From Woeseiaceae bacterium (GTDB lineage: Bacteria; Pseudomonadota; Gammaproteobacteria; Steroidobacterales; Woeseiaceae): DNA of 33,655 nt. The stretch spans positions 1 through 33,655 of the forward strand of contig JASJBG010000050.1 of the NCBI GenBank assembly GCA_030066625.1, read 5' to 3'. The notes beneath the pieces were generated by a model that had not been told where the DNA came from, ran no database searches, and worked only from the letters and a program-made list of their open reading frames with translations. The translations under genes and the position numbers were made by a program. Each line of letters starts with the position of its first letter. Positions within the stretch are counted from its first letter, which is position 1. Below are positions 16,869 to 23,798 of this stretch, piece by piece.

Positions 16869-17137
16869 TGGAAAGTGTGATCAGTTATCCACTTACGTCC
16901 CTAGCGCCCTTGGGGACGGTTGCGTGGGTGGCCATATTCGTCATCGTCACGATAGCCGCGGCAATTGCCGTGTACACGGACGCGAGCAAACAGCGCCGCT
17001 GCGCACTTGGGATGTGGCCGATCTGGTGGGCTGTATTGACCCTGCTGACGAATATCGTCGGCTTCGCCGCATACTGGGCGATGCATCATTCGACACTAAG
17101 AAGAGAGGAAGACGAGGGGGGCAATCATGGCCAATGA
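16868..17137 (+). CDS. Small two-TM membrane protein of unknown function
   Basis: The 89-residue protein has two hydrophobic helices (about residues 15-36 and 49-71) with WPIWWAVLTLLTNIVGFAAYW in the second, a short basic linker (SKQRR) and a charged acidic/basic C-terminal tail. The layout resembles phospholipase D N-terminal (PLDc_N-like) or similar small membrane domains, but I cannot assign a function. The GTG start overlaps the aminotransferase stop (TAGTG), and its 3' end overlaps the EncFtn-like gene by 11 nt. That double coupling suggests the three genes are expressed together. Confidence 0.78.
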   Translation: MESVISYPLTSLAPLGTVAWVAIFVIVTIAAAIAVYTDASKQRRCALGMWPIWWAVLTLLTNIVGFAAYWAMHHSTLRREEDEGGNHGQ

Positions 17138-17414
17138 GGGATACCACGAGCCGATCGAAGAGCTCAGCGACGAGACTCGCGACATGCACCGCGCAATCAC
17201 GTCGCTGATGGAAGAACTCGAAGCGGTCGACTGGTACAACCAGCGCGTCGATGCGTGCAAGGACGACGAGTTGAAGGCGATCCTTGCGCACAATCGCGAC
17301 GAGGAGAAGGAACACGCGGCCATGGTGCTGGAGTGGATTCGCCGCCGCGACCCGACCTTCGACAAGGAGCTGAAGGACTTCCTGTTTACGGACAAGCCGA
17401 TCGCTCACGGCTAG
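17127..17414 (+). CDS. Encapsulated-ferritin family (EncFtn-like) protein lacking a targeting tail
   Basis: The 95-residue protein closely matches the encapsulated ferritin of Rhodospirillum rubrum as I recall it: EELEAVDWYNQRVDA, ILAHNRDEEKEHAAM, then FLFTDKPI. By that alignment the ferroxidase residues are Glu30, Glu60 and His63, with Tyr37 nearby. The putative iron-entry residues Glu29, Glu32 and Trp36 are also present. The family folds as a half-ferritin that assembles into a decameric ring and oxidises Fe(II). Here the protein stops right after the domain (KPIAHG) and has no C-terminal encapsulin-targeting peptide. No encapsulin shell gene is next to it. The ATG at 17127 follows a GAGGGGGG purine tract. 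The stop shares CTAG with the convergent gene. Confidence 0.88.
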   Translation: MANEGYHEPIEELSDETRDMHRAITSLMEELEAVDWYNQRVDACKDDELKAILAHNRDEEKEHAAMVLEWIRRRDPTFDKELKDFLFTDKPIAHG

Positions 17415-18160
17415 TCGGTGTCCTCCAGGCAATTGCCGGGATCCACTTCGAGCAGCTCGAGCACCTTCTTCGCCTCGGCTTCCATCAGGGAGTGCCAGTA
17501 AGAAAAGTAAAGCTGATATTCGGCGACCCGCTCCGCGGAGAGCCGGAAGCCGGGATCCGCGAGCGCAGCCGCGGCGTTGAAGTCGATGACCTTCGCCGGC
17601 AGGATCGCGTCGCCCGCGCGAGCGCGGGGAGACGCGTAGCCTGCATGGCGCAGAAAGGCCAGCTCATGCACGCGCTGGGCTTGCCAGAAATTCGCAAACA
17701 GGCTGTCCGCCTTCTCATACAACTCGTCGTACTTGTTCAGGTTTGCGCGCAGTTCGCCGTCGGTGAGCAGGGCGATTCGGCCGCCCGAGACGAGATCGAC
17801 ATAGGTTCCTGAGCGGCGGGCCCCGGTGCTGAAATTGAGCCCTTCCTGCAGTCCCGCGAGTACGTCGGCGCGATCCGCCGGACTGAACGCCCCGGCCGCC
17901 ATCGACGCGGTGATTACGTCGACCGACGCCGCTACTTCCTCGTGATAGCGCCTTGCGTCTCTTGCCTCCTCGCAGATCATGATGAACTCGGTGCGCAGGC
18001 GCTCAAGCGTCTGCGCCTCCAGCTGACGGTCCAGACGCCGGTCATTCCACGCGTCGACCTGCAGTCCGAGGAAGATGCCGACGATAACGATCAGCAGGTC
18101 CAGCCCGACGGCGACCCAGTTCTGTTCGGCGAGATGCCTGGAGATTCGTCGTATCAGCAT
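17411..18160 (-). CDS. Membrane-anchored hypothetical protein (DUF6090-like)
   Basis: The 249-residue protein starts MLIRRISRHLAEQNWVAVGL and has one N-terminal membrane helix (about residues 17-36, LLIVIVGIFLGLQV) followed by DAWNDRR. This opening is characteristic of the DUF6090-type proteins found in many marine bacteria. The rest is helical and charged, with RLRTEFIMICEEARDARRYHEE and a Leu/Glu-rich end. The function is unknown. The ATG at 18160 gives the normal N-terminus; the frame is open further upstream but that sequence is not protein-like. It follows the 323-residue gene by 23 nt and converges on the EncFtn-like gene, with stop codons sharing the CTAG at 17411-17414. Confidence 0.8.
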   Translation of the reverse strand: MLIRRISRHLAEQNWVAVGLDLLIVIVGIFLGLQVDAWNDRRLDRQLEAQTLERLRTEFIMICEEARDARRYHEEVAASVDVITASMAAGAFSPADRADVLAGLQEGLNFSTGARRSGTYVDLVSGGRIALLTDGELRANLNKYDELYEKADSLFANFWQAQRVHELAFLRHAGYASPRARAGDAILPAKVIDFNAAAALADPGFRLSAERVAEYQLYFSYWHSLMEAEAKKVLELLEVDPGNCLEDTD

Positions 18161-18183
18161 CTCTTCATTATAGGTCGCCCGCG

Positions 18184-19155
18184 TCAGGCCAGCGGCAGGT
18201 CCCTGTCCGCGCGACACTCGCGGTCGTGAAGCTCCTGCACGCGGCGGCAGCGCCGGTCGGCTCGGCCGCTGCCGAGCGTGGTCTCGTAACGGCAGGCCGA
18301 GAATTCCCCGGCCTTGCGTTCGTAGTCGGCCACCCAGCGCCGGCGCTTGTCCATATGCTCGGGCTTGACCGGCCAGATACCGGGTGTGGGCTTGAGTCGG
18401 GGCACGTCGATGCGCCACGGCTTTGCCGTCAGCCGCGCGCGGAAACAGTTCTGGCCGCGACTGACAATAGCGTAGACGGGGTCTGTGCCCAGCGCCGCGA
18501 GGATTCTGCCGGTTTCGGCGGTCCGCGGATCGAAGGTGTCGTGCATCGCGAGCACGCGATAGCCGTTCGGTGTGCGGTAGACGCGTAGCAGGCACTCGGG
18601 GTGACTGTTTGCGAACGTTTCGATACCGGCATATGCAGCGGCATGCGCATCGCGACCCAGGGAGAAGATCCGGGTCACGAGCTTGGCGGTTTCGCTCGCC
18701 GACAGGACAGCAATGATCAGCGCCAGGAAAAACGGCCAAGCCGTATCCGCGAGGAGCGCGTAATACGCACCCGCTCCGAGGATGATGGCGAAAAACACGA
18801 TTTTCAGCCCCACGGGCCCTGCTGCCGGCGCATCGACGTCCGCGAACAGGACATCCGGTGTATTCAGGCAGCGGGCACCGTAGGGATTCCGGGTAATGAC
18901 CGTGTCGCCGTGGCGCTCTACGATCTCCTCGCGTATCGGAAGGCCTTCCGCGCCGCCGTAGGTGACCTTGTGGTCGACGCGTCGCACGGACTCGCCCCGG
19001 CGCGCCTGCTCGGCCGCTTCGTGCACCCGCTCGCGCGCATGCTCCTGGGCGGCTGCCATGCTGTCGTCCGACCAGCCGAAGCGCTTCAGCGTGCGGGTCT
19101 CGCCGGCGACGCGGATACGCTCTTTCGCCTCCGCCCAGAACTCCGGGACGATCAT
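18184..19155 (-). CDS. Hypothetical protein with two central TM helices
   Basis: I do not recognise this 323-residue protein. The N-terminal 100 residues are soluble and rich in Ala, Glu and Arg (SMAAAQEHARERVHEAAEQA). Two adjacent hydrophobic helices occupy about residues 115-151 (GLKIVFFAIILGAGAYYAL, FFLALIIAVLSAS). A soluble C-terminal part contains YRTPNGYRVLAMHDTFDP and several Cys residues (CLNTP, NCFRAR, ECRADRD). The start ATG at 19155 overlaps the DUF192 stop (ATGA). The frame is open further upstream to about 19812, but that part lies opposite or inside neighbours and looks like shadow sequence. Confidence 0.75.
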   Translation of the reverse strand: MIVPEFWAEAKERIRVAGETRTLKRFGWSDDSMAAAQEHARERVHEAAEQARRGESVRRVDHKVTYGGAEGLPIREEIVERHGDTVITRNPYGARCLNTPDVLFADVDAPAAGPVGLKIVFFAIILGAGAYYALLADTAWPFFLALIIAVLSASETAKLVTRIFSLGRDAHAAAYAGIETFANSHPECLLRVYRTPNGYRVLAMHDTFDPRTAETGRILAALGTDPVYAIVSRGQNCFRARLTAKPWRIDVPRLKPTPGIWPVKPEHMDKRRRWVADYERKAGEFSACRYETTLGSGRADRRCRRVQELHDRECRADRDLPLA

Positions 19156-19613
19156 TCGAGCAGCGGTCCCCACAGCACGCGGCTGTCGGTATCGATGAAC
19201 AGCCGGTCCGTTACACCGGCATTGAGCTCGAGCACATAGGTAACGGGTCCGTCGGAGCGAATGCTCCTGAGTGACTGCGGCTCGGTGTTCTTCGCGATGT
19301 TGGCAATCGAGCCGTCCGAGCGAATGAATGCAATGTCGAGCGGGATGAACGTGTTCTTCATCCACATTGCGTGGGTGGCCTCGCCCTCGTAAACGAACAG
19401 CATGCCGGATGTCAGTGGCAGTTCTCGCACGAACATCAGTCCGCGTCGCTGTTGGGCACCGGAGAGCGCAAGGTAGATGTCGAAGCGATAGCAGGCGTGC
19501 CGGCTCGCATCGATGATGAGCACGTCCCTGTCGAAAGCGTCGTCGAGCGATTCCTGGCCGCTGACGGCTGTCGCGATAAAGAGAAGCAACAGCGCGAAGG
19601 TCCGGCGCATCAT
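19152..19613 (-). CDS. DUF192 family exported protein
   Basis: The 153-residue protein has a signal peptide (MMRRTFALLLLFIATAVSG) and a single DUF192 domain: AQQRRGLMFVRELPLTSGMLFVY, then the hallmark AMWMKNTFIPLDIAFI and a closing VLELNAG segment. DUF192 domains are small beta-barrels found in bacteria and archaea with no settled function. The ATG at 19613 overlaps the upstream lipoprotein stop by 4 nt, and the stop overlaps the next gene by 4 nt. Confidence 0.88.
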   Translation of the reverse strand: MMRRTFALLLLFIATAVSGQESLDDAFDRDVLIIDASRHACYRFDIYLALSGAQQRRGLMFVRELPLTSGMLFVYEGEATHAMWMKNTFIPLDIAFIRSDGSIANIAKNTEPQSLRSIRSDGPVTYVLELNAGVTDRLFIDTDSRVLWGPLLE

Positions 19614-20197
19614 TCGCTCCCCCAGGCCAAGAGGCCGCTGAACTCGAGCTCCTCGATCGACACGCTCGCGGTGCCGTTGACCTCGGCGAGCGGCCCGATG
19701 CAGTAGAGCGTGCCGTCGACGCGGTGCGTGCCGGCGTCGTCGAGCGGCGACTGTTCGTCGACGTCGGTCCAGCAGGTCTCGAGATCGGTGGTACTGAAGA
19801 ACCGGCCGGCACCTTCCTCGATGACGGTCACGTTGCTTGGGACCTCGGACATCACGCGGCCGCGTTCGAGGTCGGGCATTGCCACGATGATCGCGATCTC
19901 GACGCCGGGCGCTGCCTCGCCGGCAAACCGCAGCCGTGCGCCGGCACCGCCGGGACGCGGCATCCCTTCGCAGTTCATCTCGCCCGCCGCCCACTCAATC
20001 TCGCCGGGCAAGGCGCCGTACAGAGTGGTCACGACCCGGCCATCCTCACCGCAACCTGCATTCGGCACGTAGGCCGGCAGCAGGCCCGCACCGGCCGGCT
20101 GAGCCTCGGATTCGGCGACTTCCGGGGCGGGCTCGCCGCAGCCGGCGAGCGGTAGCAGGGCCTGCAGGCAGGCGCAGAATGTCACTATTCGATGCAA
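19610..20197 (-). CDS. Putative lipoprotein of unknown function
   Basis: The frame holds a lipobox-type signal peptide: LHRIVTFCACLQALLPLAGC, with the lipidated Cys at the end and GEPAPEV following. I chose the TTG at 20197 (195 residues) because it leaves a short Arg-containing n-region. The open frame runs upstream to 20392, but that would overlap moxR and gives no signal peptide. The mature part has a Pro/Glu-rich linker, then a Cys-containing globular region (GCGEDGRVVTTLYG, LYCIGPLAEVNG) that I cannot place. It leads a four-gene minus-strand cluster and is divergent from the Bat operon. Confidence 0.68.
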   Translation of the reverse strand: MHRIVTFCACLQALLPLAGCGEPAPEVAESEAQPAGAGLLPAYVPNAGCGEDGRVVTTLYGALPGEIEWAAGEMNCEGMPRPGGAGARLRFAGEAAPGVEIAIIVAMPDLERGRVMSEVPSNVTVIEEGAGRFFSTTDLETCWTDVDEQSPLDDAGTHRVDGTLYCIGPLAEVNGTASVSIEELEFSGLLAWGSE

Positions 20198-20276
20198 TCT
20201 ATTGGGCTCGCTGCGGTCGGAAAGGACAGCATTATCACCGAAGCCCGGTCCCAGGAAAGAAAAAACCAGCGACCGG

Positions 20277-20305
20277 TTGGCCTCTCCAGGCATCCTCTTT
20301 AGAAT
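20277..20305 (+). promoter_or_regulatory. Sigma-70-like promoter of the Bat operon
   Basis: TTGGCC (20277-20282) and TAGAAT (20300-20305) are separated by exactly 17 nt. The predicted transcript would start near 20312 and reach the AGGAG ribosome-binding site (20343-20347) 6 nt before the moxR ATG. Confidence 0.5.
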
Positions 20306-20353
20306 GGCCAGCCCGATTTTCCCGGGGAATTTCCTCGAATCCAGGAGTAATGA

Positions 20354-21322
20354 ATGAGCGTCGTGGAACAGGTACAGCAGCTGGAAGCGCATGCCAGCCG
20401 TCTGATTATCGGTCAGTCACACCTGATCAATCGGATGTTGATTGCGCTTCTCTGCGACGGTCATTTGCTCGTCGAGGGCGCACCCGGTCTCGCCAAGACC
20501 CGCGCGATCAAGGTGCTCGCCGAGAGCATCGAGGGCGACTTCCATCGCCTGCAGTTCACGCCCGACCTGCTGCCCGCCGACCTGACCGGTACGGACATTT
20601 ACCGTCCGCAGGAGGGCACGTTCGAGTTCCGCAAGGGCCCGCTGTTCCACAACCTGATCCTCGCTGACGAGATCAACCGCGCACCCGCGAAAGTCCAGTC
20701 GGCACTGCTCGAAGCCATGGAAGAGCGGCAGATCACGGTCGGTGAAAAGAGCTATGCGCTCGACGACCTGTTCATGGTCATGGCGACGCAAAACCCGATC
20801 GAGCAGGAAGGTACCTACCCGCTGCCCGAGGCACAGCTCGACCGATTCCTGCTGCACGTGCAGGTCGGCTACCCGACGGCCGAGGACGAGCGCCGCATCC
20901 TGGTCCTGAATCGCGATGAGGCCAAGGCGCAGGCGCGCGACGCGTTCCAGCCGCCCGAGCAGCTGTCGGTTGCGTCGATCATGGAGGCGCGCCAGGCGAT
21001 CCTCCGGCTGCACCTCGCCGACGAGCTCGAGGAGTACATCGTCAACATCGTCACCGGCACCCGTAACGCGGCCAGCGTCGACTCGTCGCTCGAAGGCCAG
21101 ATCCTTTACGGGGCAAGCCCGCGCGCGAGCATGGGTATCGATCGCGCGGCGCGCGCACACGCCTGGCTCGCGGGCCGCGACTATGTCGGACCCGAGGACA
21201 TCCAGGCCGTGGCCTCCGACGTCCTGCGGCACCGGCTCGTCTTGAGCTTCGAAGCCGAGGCCGATGGGGTCGACGCCAATTCCGTCATCGAGCGGCTGCT
21301 CGACGGGGTCGGGGTACCCTGA
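20354..21322 (+). CDS. MoxR family AAA+ ATPase
   Basis: The 322-residue ATPase has Walker A GAPGLAKT (residues 42-49), Walker B LILADEIN (101-108), followed by RAPAKVQSALLEAMEERQIT, and the sensor segment ATQNPIEQEGTYPLPEAQLDRF. MoxR ATPases act as chaperones for proteins carrying VWA domains and almost always sit next to them. It is the first gene of the six-gene Bat operon, has a good AGGAG ribosome-binding site, and is followed 2 nt later by the DUF58 gene. Confidence 0.95.
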   Translation: MSVVEQVQQLEAHASRLIIGQSHLINRMLIALLCDGHLLVEGAPGLAKTRAIKVLAESIEGDFHRLQFTPDLLPADLTGTDIYRPQEGTFEFRKGPLFHNLILADEINRAPAKVQSALLEAMEERQITVGEKSYALDDLFMVMATQNPIEQEGTYPLPEAQLDRFLLHVQVGYPTAEDERRILVLNRDEAKAQARDAFQPPEQLSVASIMEARQAILRLHLADELEEYIVNIVTGTRNAASVDSSLEGQILYGASPRASMGIDRAARAHAWLAGRDYVGPEDIQAVASDVLRHRLVLSFEAEADGVDANSVIERLLDGVGVP

Positions 21323-21324
21323 GC

Positions 21325-22269
21325 GTGCAGCTCGATCACCTGCCCGAGGACGCATCGCCGGTCAGCGTGAGCCAGAGCGGCCTGATCCGCCTGAACGGTC
21401 CGGCGCGCGCGATCGCGCTCGATGTGCTGCGCGTCAATTCGCTGCAGACCGGCGCGTATGTTTCGCACTTCCGAGGTCGGGGCATGGAGTTTGACGAGTC
21501 CCGTCCGTACCAGCCCGGTGACGACCCACGCTCGATCGACTGGCGGGTAACCGCCCGCTCGACCACCGCGTACACGAAGCTGTTTCGCGAGGAGCGTGAG
21601 CGGCCGGTGCTGGTCATGGTCGACCTGCGCTCGAACATGCACTTCGCCACGCGCGGTTGTTTCAAATCCGTCAACGCAAGTCGCGCAGCCGCGCTCCTGT
21701 CATGGGCCGCGCATCATCGCGGCGATCGACTGGGCGGCCTGATTTTCGGCGATACCGTGCACCGAGAGCTGAAGCCGCGGCTGGGCCGGCAGGCCGCACT
21801 GCGTTTCGTGCACGCGCTGGCCGAGCACCCGGACTGGGAGCGGCGGCCGCACGACGCGCACGACGACGGTGAAGCGGCGCTGACCACCGCGCTCGCCGCG
21901 TTGCGCCGCGTCGCAAGGCCCGGCAGCCTCGTCGTCGTGCTGAGCGACTTCCAGGGCCTGTCGCGGACCGGTCAGTCGTACCTGTCGGCGGTCGCGCGCC
22001 ACAACGAGGTCCTCGCCGTCACCCTGAACGACCCGTTCGAACGTGATCTGCCGCCCCCGGGCCGCTACCGGCTCGTCGCGGATGACGAGGAGCTGGCCAT
22101 CGATACCGAGGCGCAGGCTGCCCGCCGCGACTATACGCGGGCGTACACGGAGCGCATGGAAGCGTTCGACCAGTTCTGTCACCGCTACGGTATTCACGTG
22201 ATGCCGTTGTCGACCGAGGACGACCCGGTGACCGCGCTGCAAACGGCCCTCGGCCGACGGACACACTGA
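21325..22269 (+). CDS. DUF58 domain protein (VWA-like partner of MoxR)
   Basis: The 314-residue protein has the DUF58 signature at residues 51-78: GRGMEFDESRPYQPGDDPRS with IDWRVTAR. A VWA-like fold follows, with the metal-site strand VLVMVDLRSNM (95-105) in degenerate form. DUF58 proteins are standard partners of MoxR ATPases. The start codon is GTG at 21325, 2 nt after the moxR stop. The next gene starts at the base after its TGA. Confidence 0.93.
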   Translation: MQLDHLPEDASPVSVSQSGLIRLNGPARAIALDVLRVNSLQTGAYVSHFRGRGMEFDESRPYQPGDDPRSIDWRVTARSTTAYTKLFREERERPVLVMVDLRSNMHFATRGCFKSVNASRAAALLSWAAHHRGDRLGGLIFGDTVHRELKPRLGRQAALRFVHALAEHPDWERRPHDAHDDGEAALTTALAALRRVARPGSLVVVLSDFQGLSRTGQSYLSAVARHNEVLAVTLNDPFERDLPPPGRYRLVADDEELAIDTEAQAARRDYTRAYTERMEAFDQFCHRYGIHVMPLSTEDDPVTALQTALGRRTH

Positions 22270-22761
22270 ATGAACCCGCAAGACCTGCCCATTCGCGACC
22301 TGCACCTGCCCGATGCCACGGGCTGGTGGCCGCTCGCGCCGGGCTGGTGGCTGCTCATGGTGGTCGTTGTCGCAGTGGCCGCATGGCTCACGGTCCGTTA
22401 CCTCAAGGCGCGACAGCTGAGTGCCGCGCGTCGATTCGCCCTGAAGCAGCTCGATGTCTACTGCGGCGAGTACACGCAGCACGGCAACGCAGTGCAGCTG
22501 GGCACCGAGCTGTCCGAGCTCGTGCGCCGGACTATGCTCGCGTATGCGCCGCGCGGCGAAGTGGCGGGACTGACAGGCGAAGCCTGGCTGGCCTGGCTCG
22601 ATCGCGACCTCGACCGTCCGCACTTCGTCGAGGGCGACGGGCGTCCGCTCGTCGAGTGGCCGTACCGGCAAAGCGATACGCCAGTTGACCGGTCGGACGT
22701 CGCGGCGCTCGTCGACGCCGTCAGGCTGCGCCTCGAGACGCCGGTCGGGAGCAGCGCCTGA
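22270..22761 (+). CDS. DUF4381 domain membrane protein
   Basis: The 163-residue protein begins with the proline-rich, membrane-proximal PDATGWWPLAPGWW, typical of DUF4381, then one TM helix (about residues 28-45, LLMVVVVAVAAWLTV). A cytoplasmic part follows with FALKQLDVYCGEY and LVRRTMLAYAPRGEVAGLTGE. It occupies the usual position between DUF58 and BatA in proteobacterial Bat operons. Its TGA overlaps the batA ATG by 1 nt (TGATG). Confidence 0.9.
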   Translation: MNPQDLPIRDLHLPDATGWWPLAPGWWLLMVVVVAVAAWLTVRYLKARQLSAARRFALKQLDVYCGEYTQHGNAVQLGTELSELVRRTMLAYAPRGEVAGLTGEAWLAWLDRDLDRPHFVEGDGRPLVEWPYRQSDTPVDRSDVAALVDAVRLRLETPVGSSA

Positions 22762-23798
22762 TGTTCTCTTTCGCATGGCCATGGGCATTCGCGCTGCTGC
22801 CGCTGCCGTGGCTGCTGCGTCGCTTGCTGCCCGAGGCCAGCGGTATCCAGGAAGCCGGCCTCAGGGTTCCTAACTTCACGAACTTCGCGGTGCTCCGGGA
22901 TCGTTCGGAGACGGAGAAACTCCTGAACTGGCGGTTCTGGGTCGCGGCCGTGGCATGGCTCCTGCTCGTGGTCGCGGCCGCGCGTCCTGAGCACATCGGC
23001 GACGAGCTCGACGTGCCCGTGTCGGGCCGCAACCTGATGCTGGCCGTCGACCTGTCGGGCAGCATGGACCAGAAGGATTTCGAACTCGGCGCGACACGCG
23101 TCGACCGGCTGACCGCAACCAAGGCGGTAGCGAGCGACTTCATCAGCCGCCGCGAAGGCGACCGCATCGGCCTGATCCTGTTCGGCGAACGCGCCTACCT
23201 GCAGGTACCGCTGACCCTCGACCGCGAGACGGTCAAGATACTGTTGATGGAAGCATTCATCGGCCTGGCCGGCGAAAAGACCGCCATCGGGGATGCCATA
23301 ACGCTGGCCGTCAAGCGCATCCACGAACAGCAGGAGGACGGCGGCGAACAGGTGCTCGTGCTGCTGACCGACGGCGCGAACACGGCCGGCGAGGTGGACC
23401 CGTTGAAGGCCGCCGAGCTCGCGAGCCAGGTTGGCTTGAGGATCTACACGATCGGCATCGGCGCCGAGCAGCTCGAGGTATCGTCGATCATCGGCGGTCG
23501 CCGCCGCATCAACCCGTCGGCCGATCTCGACGAGGCGACACTGACGCAGATCGCCGAACTGACCGGGGGGCGTTACTTCCGCGCCACGGATACGGCGAGC
23601 CTGCAGGACATCTACCGGCTGGTCGACGAACTCGAACCTGTCGAGGAACCCGAAGCCGGCTTCCGCCCAGTGCGCTCCCTGTATCACCTGCCGCTCGCCG
23701 GCAGTTTTGCGCTCGCCGCGCTGATCGCGGCCGTCGGCCTGTTTTCCAGCCTGCTCGCGCGTCGGGCTTCGCGTAAGGTGCAGGGTCATGCTGGCTGA
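22761..23798 (+). CDS. batA: BatA-like VWA domain membrane protein
   Basis: The 345-residue protein has two N-terminal TM helices (about residues 5-22 and 58-75), then a VWA domain with the MIDAS motif DLSGSM (Asp97, Ser99, Ser101), the later LLTDGANTAGE providing the Asp of the site, and a C-terminal TM helix (about 310-332). This is the BatA layout: the VWA domain faces the periplasm between membrane anchors. The related BatB-BatC fusion follows with an 11-nt overlap. Metal-dependent protein binding is the expected role; substrates are unknown. Confidence 0.92.
   Translation: MFSFAWPWAFALLPLPWLLRRLLPEASGIQEAGLRVPNFTNFAVLRDRSETEKLLNWRFWVAAVAWLLLVVAAARPEHIGDELDVPVSGRNLMLAVDLSGSMDQKDFELGATRVDRLTATKAVASDFISRREGDRIGLILFGERAYLQVPLTLDRETVKILLMEAFIGLAGEKTAIGDAITLAVKRIHEQQEDGGEQVLVLLTDGANTAGEVDPLKAAELASQVGLRIYTIGIGAEQLEVSSIIGGRRRINPSADLDEATLTQIAELTGGRYFRATDTASLQDIYRLVDELEPVEEPEAGFRPVRSLYHLPLAGSFALAALIAAVGLFSSLLARRASRKVQGHAG

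Noticed and set aside
19156-19812. N-terminal extension of the 323-residue hypothetical protein
   Set aside because: The extension overlaps the DUF192 and lipoprotein genes in another frame and is Arg/Ser-rich shadow sequence.
20198-20392. Longer N-terminus for the lipoprotein gene
   Set aside because: It would overlap moxR, lacks a signal peptide and would bury the lipobox in the middle of the chain.
22458-23789. Long minus-strand frame (443 codons) opposite DUF4381 and batA
   Set aside because: It is antisense to two recognised genes in an intact operon and has no domain-like features.
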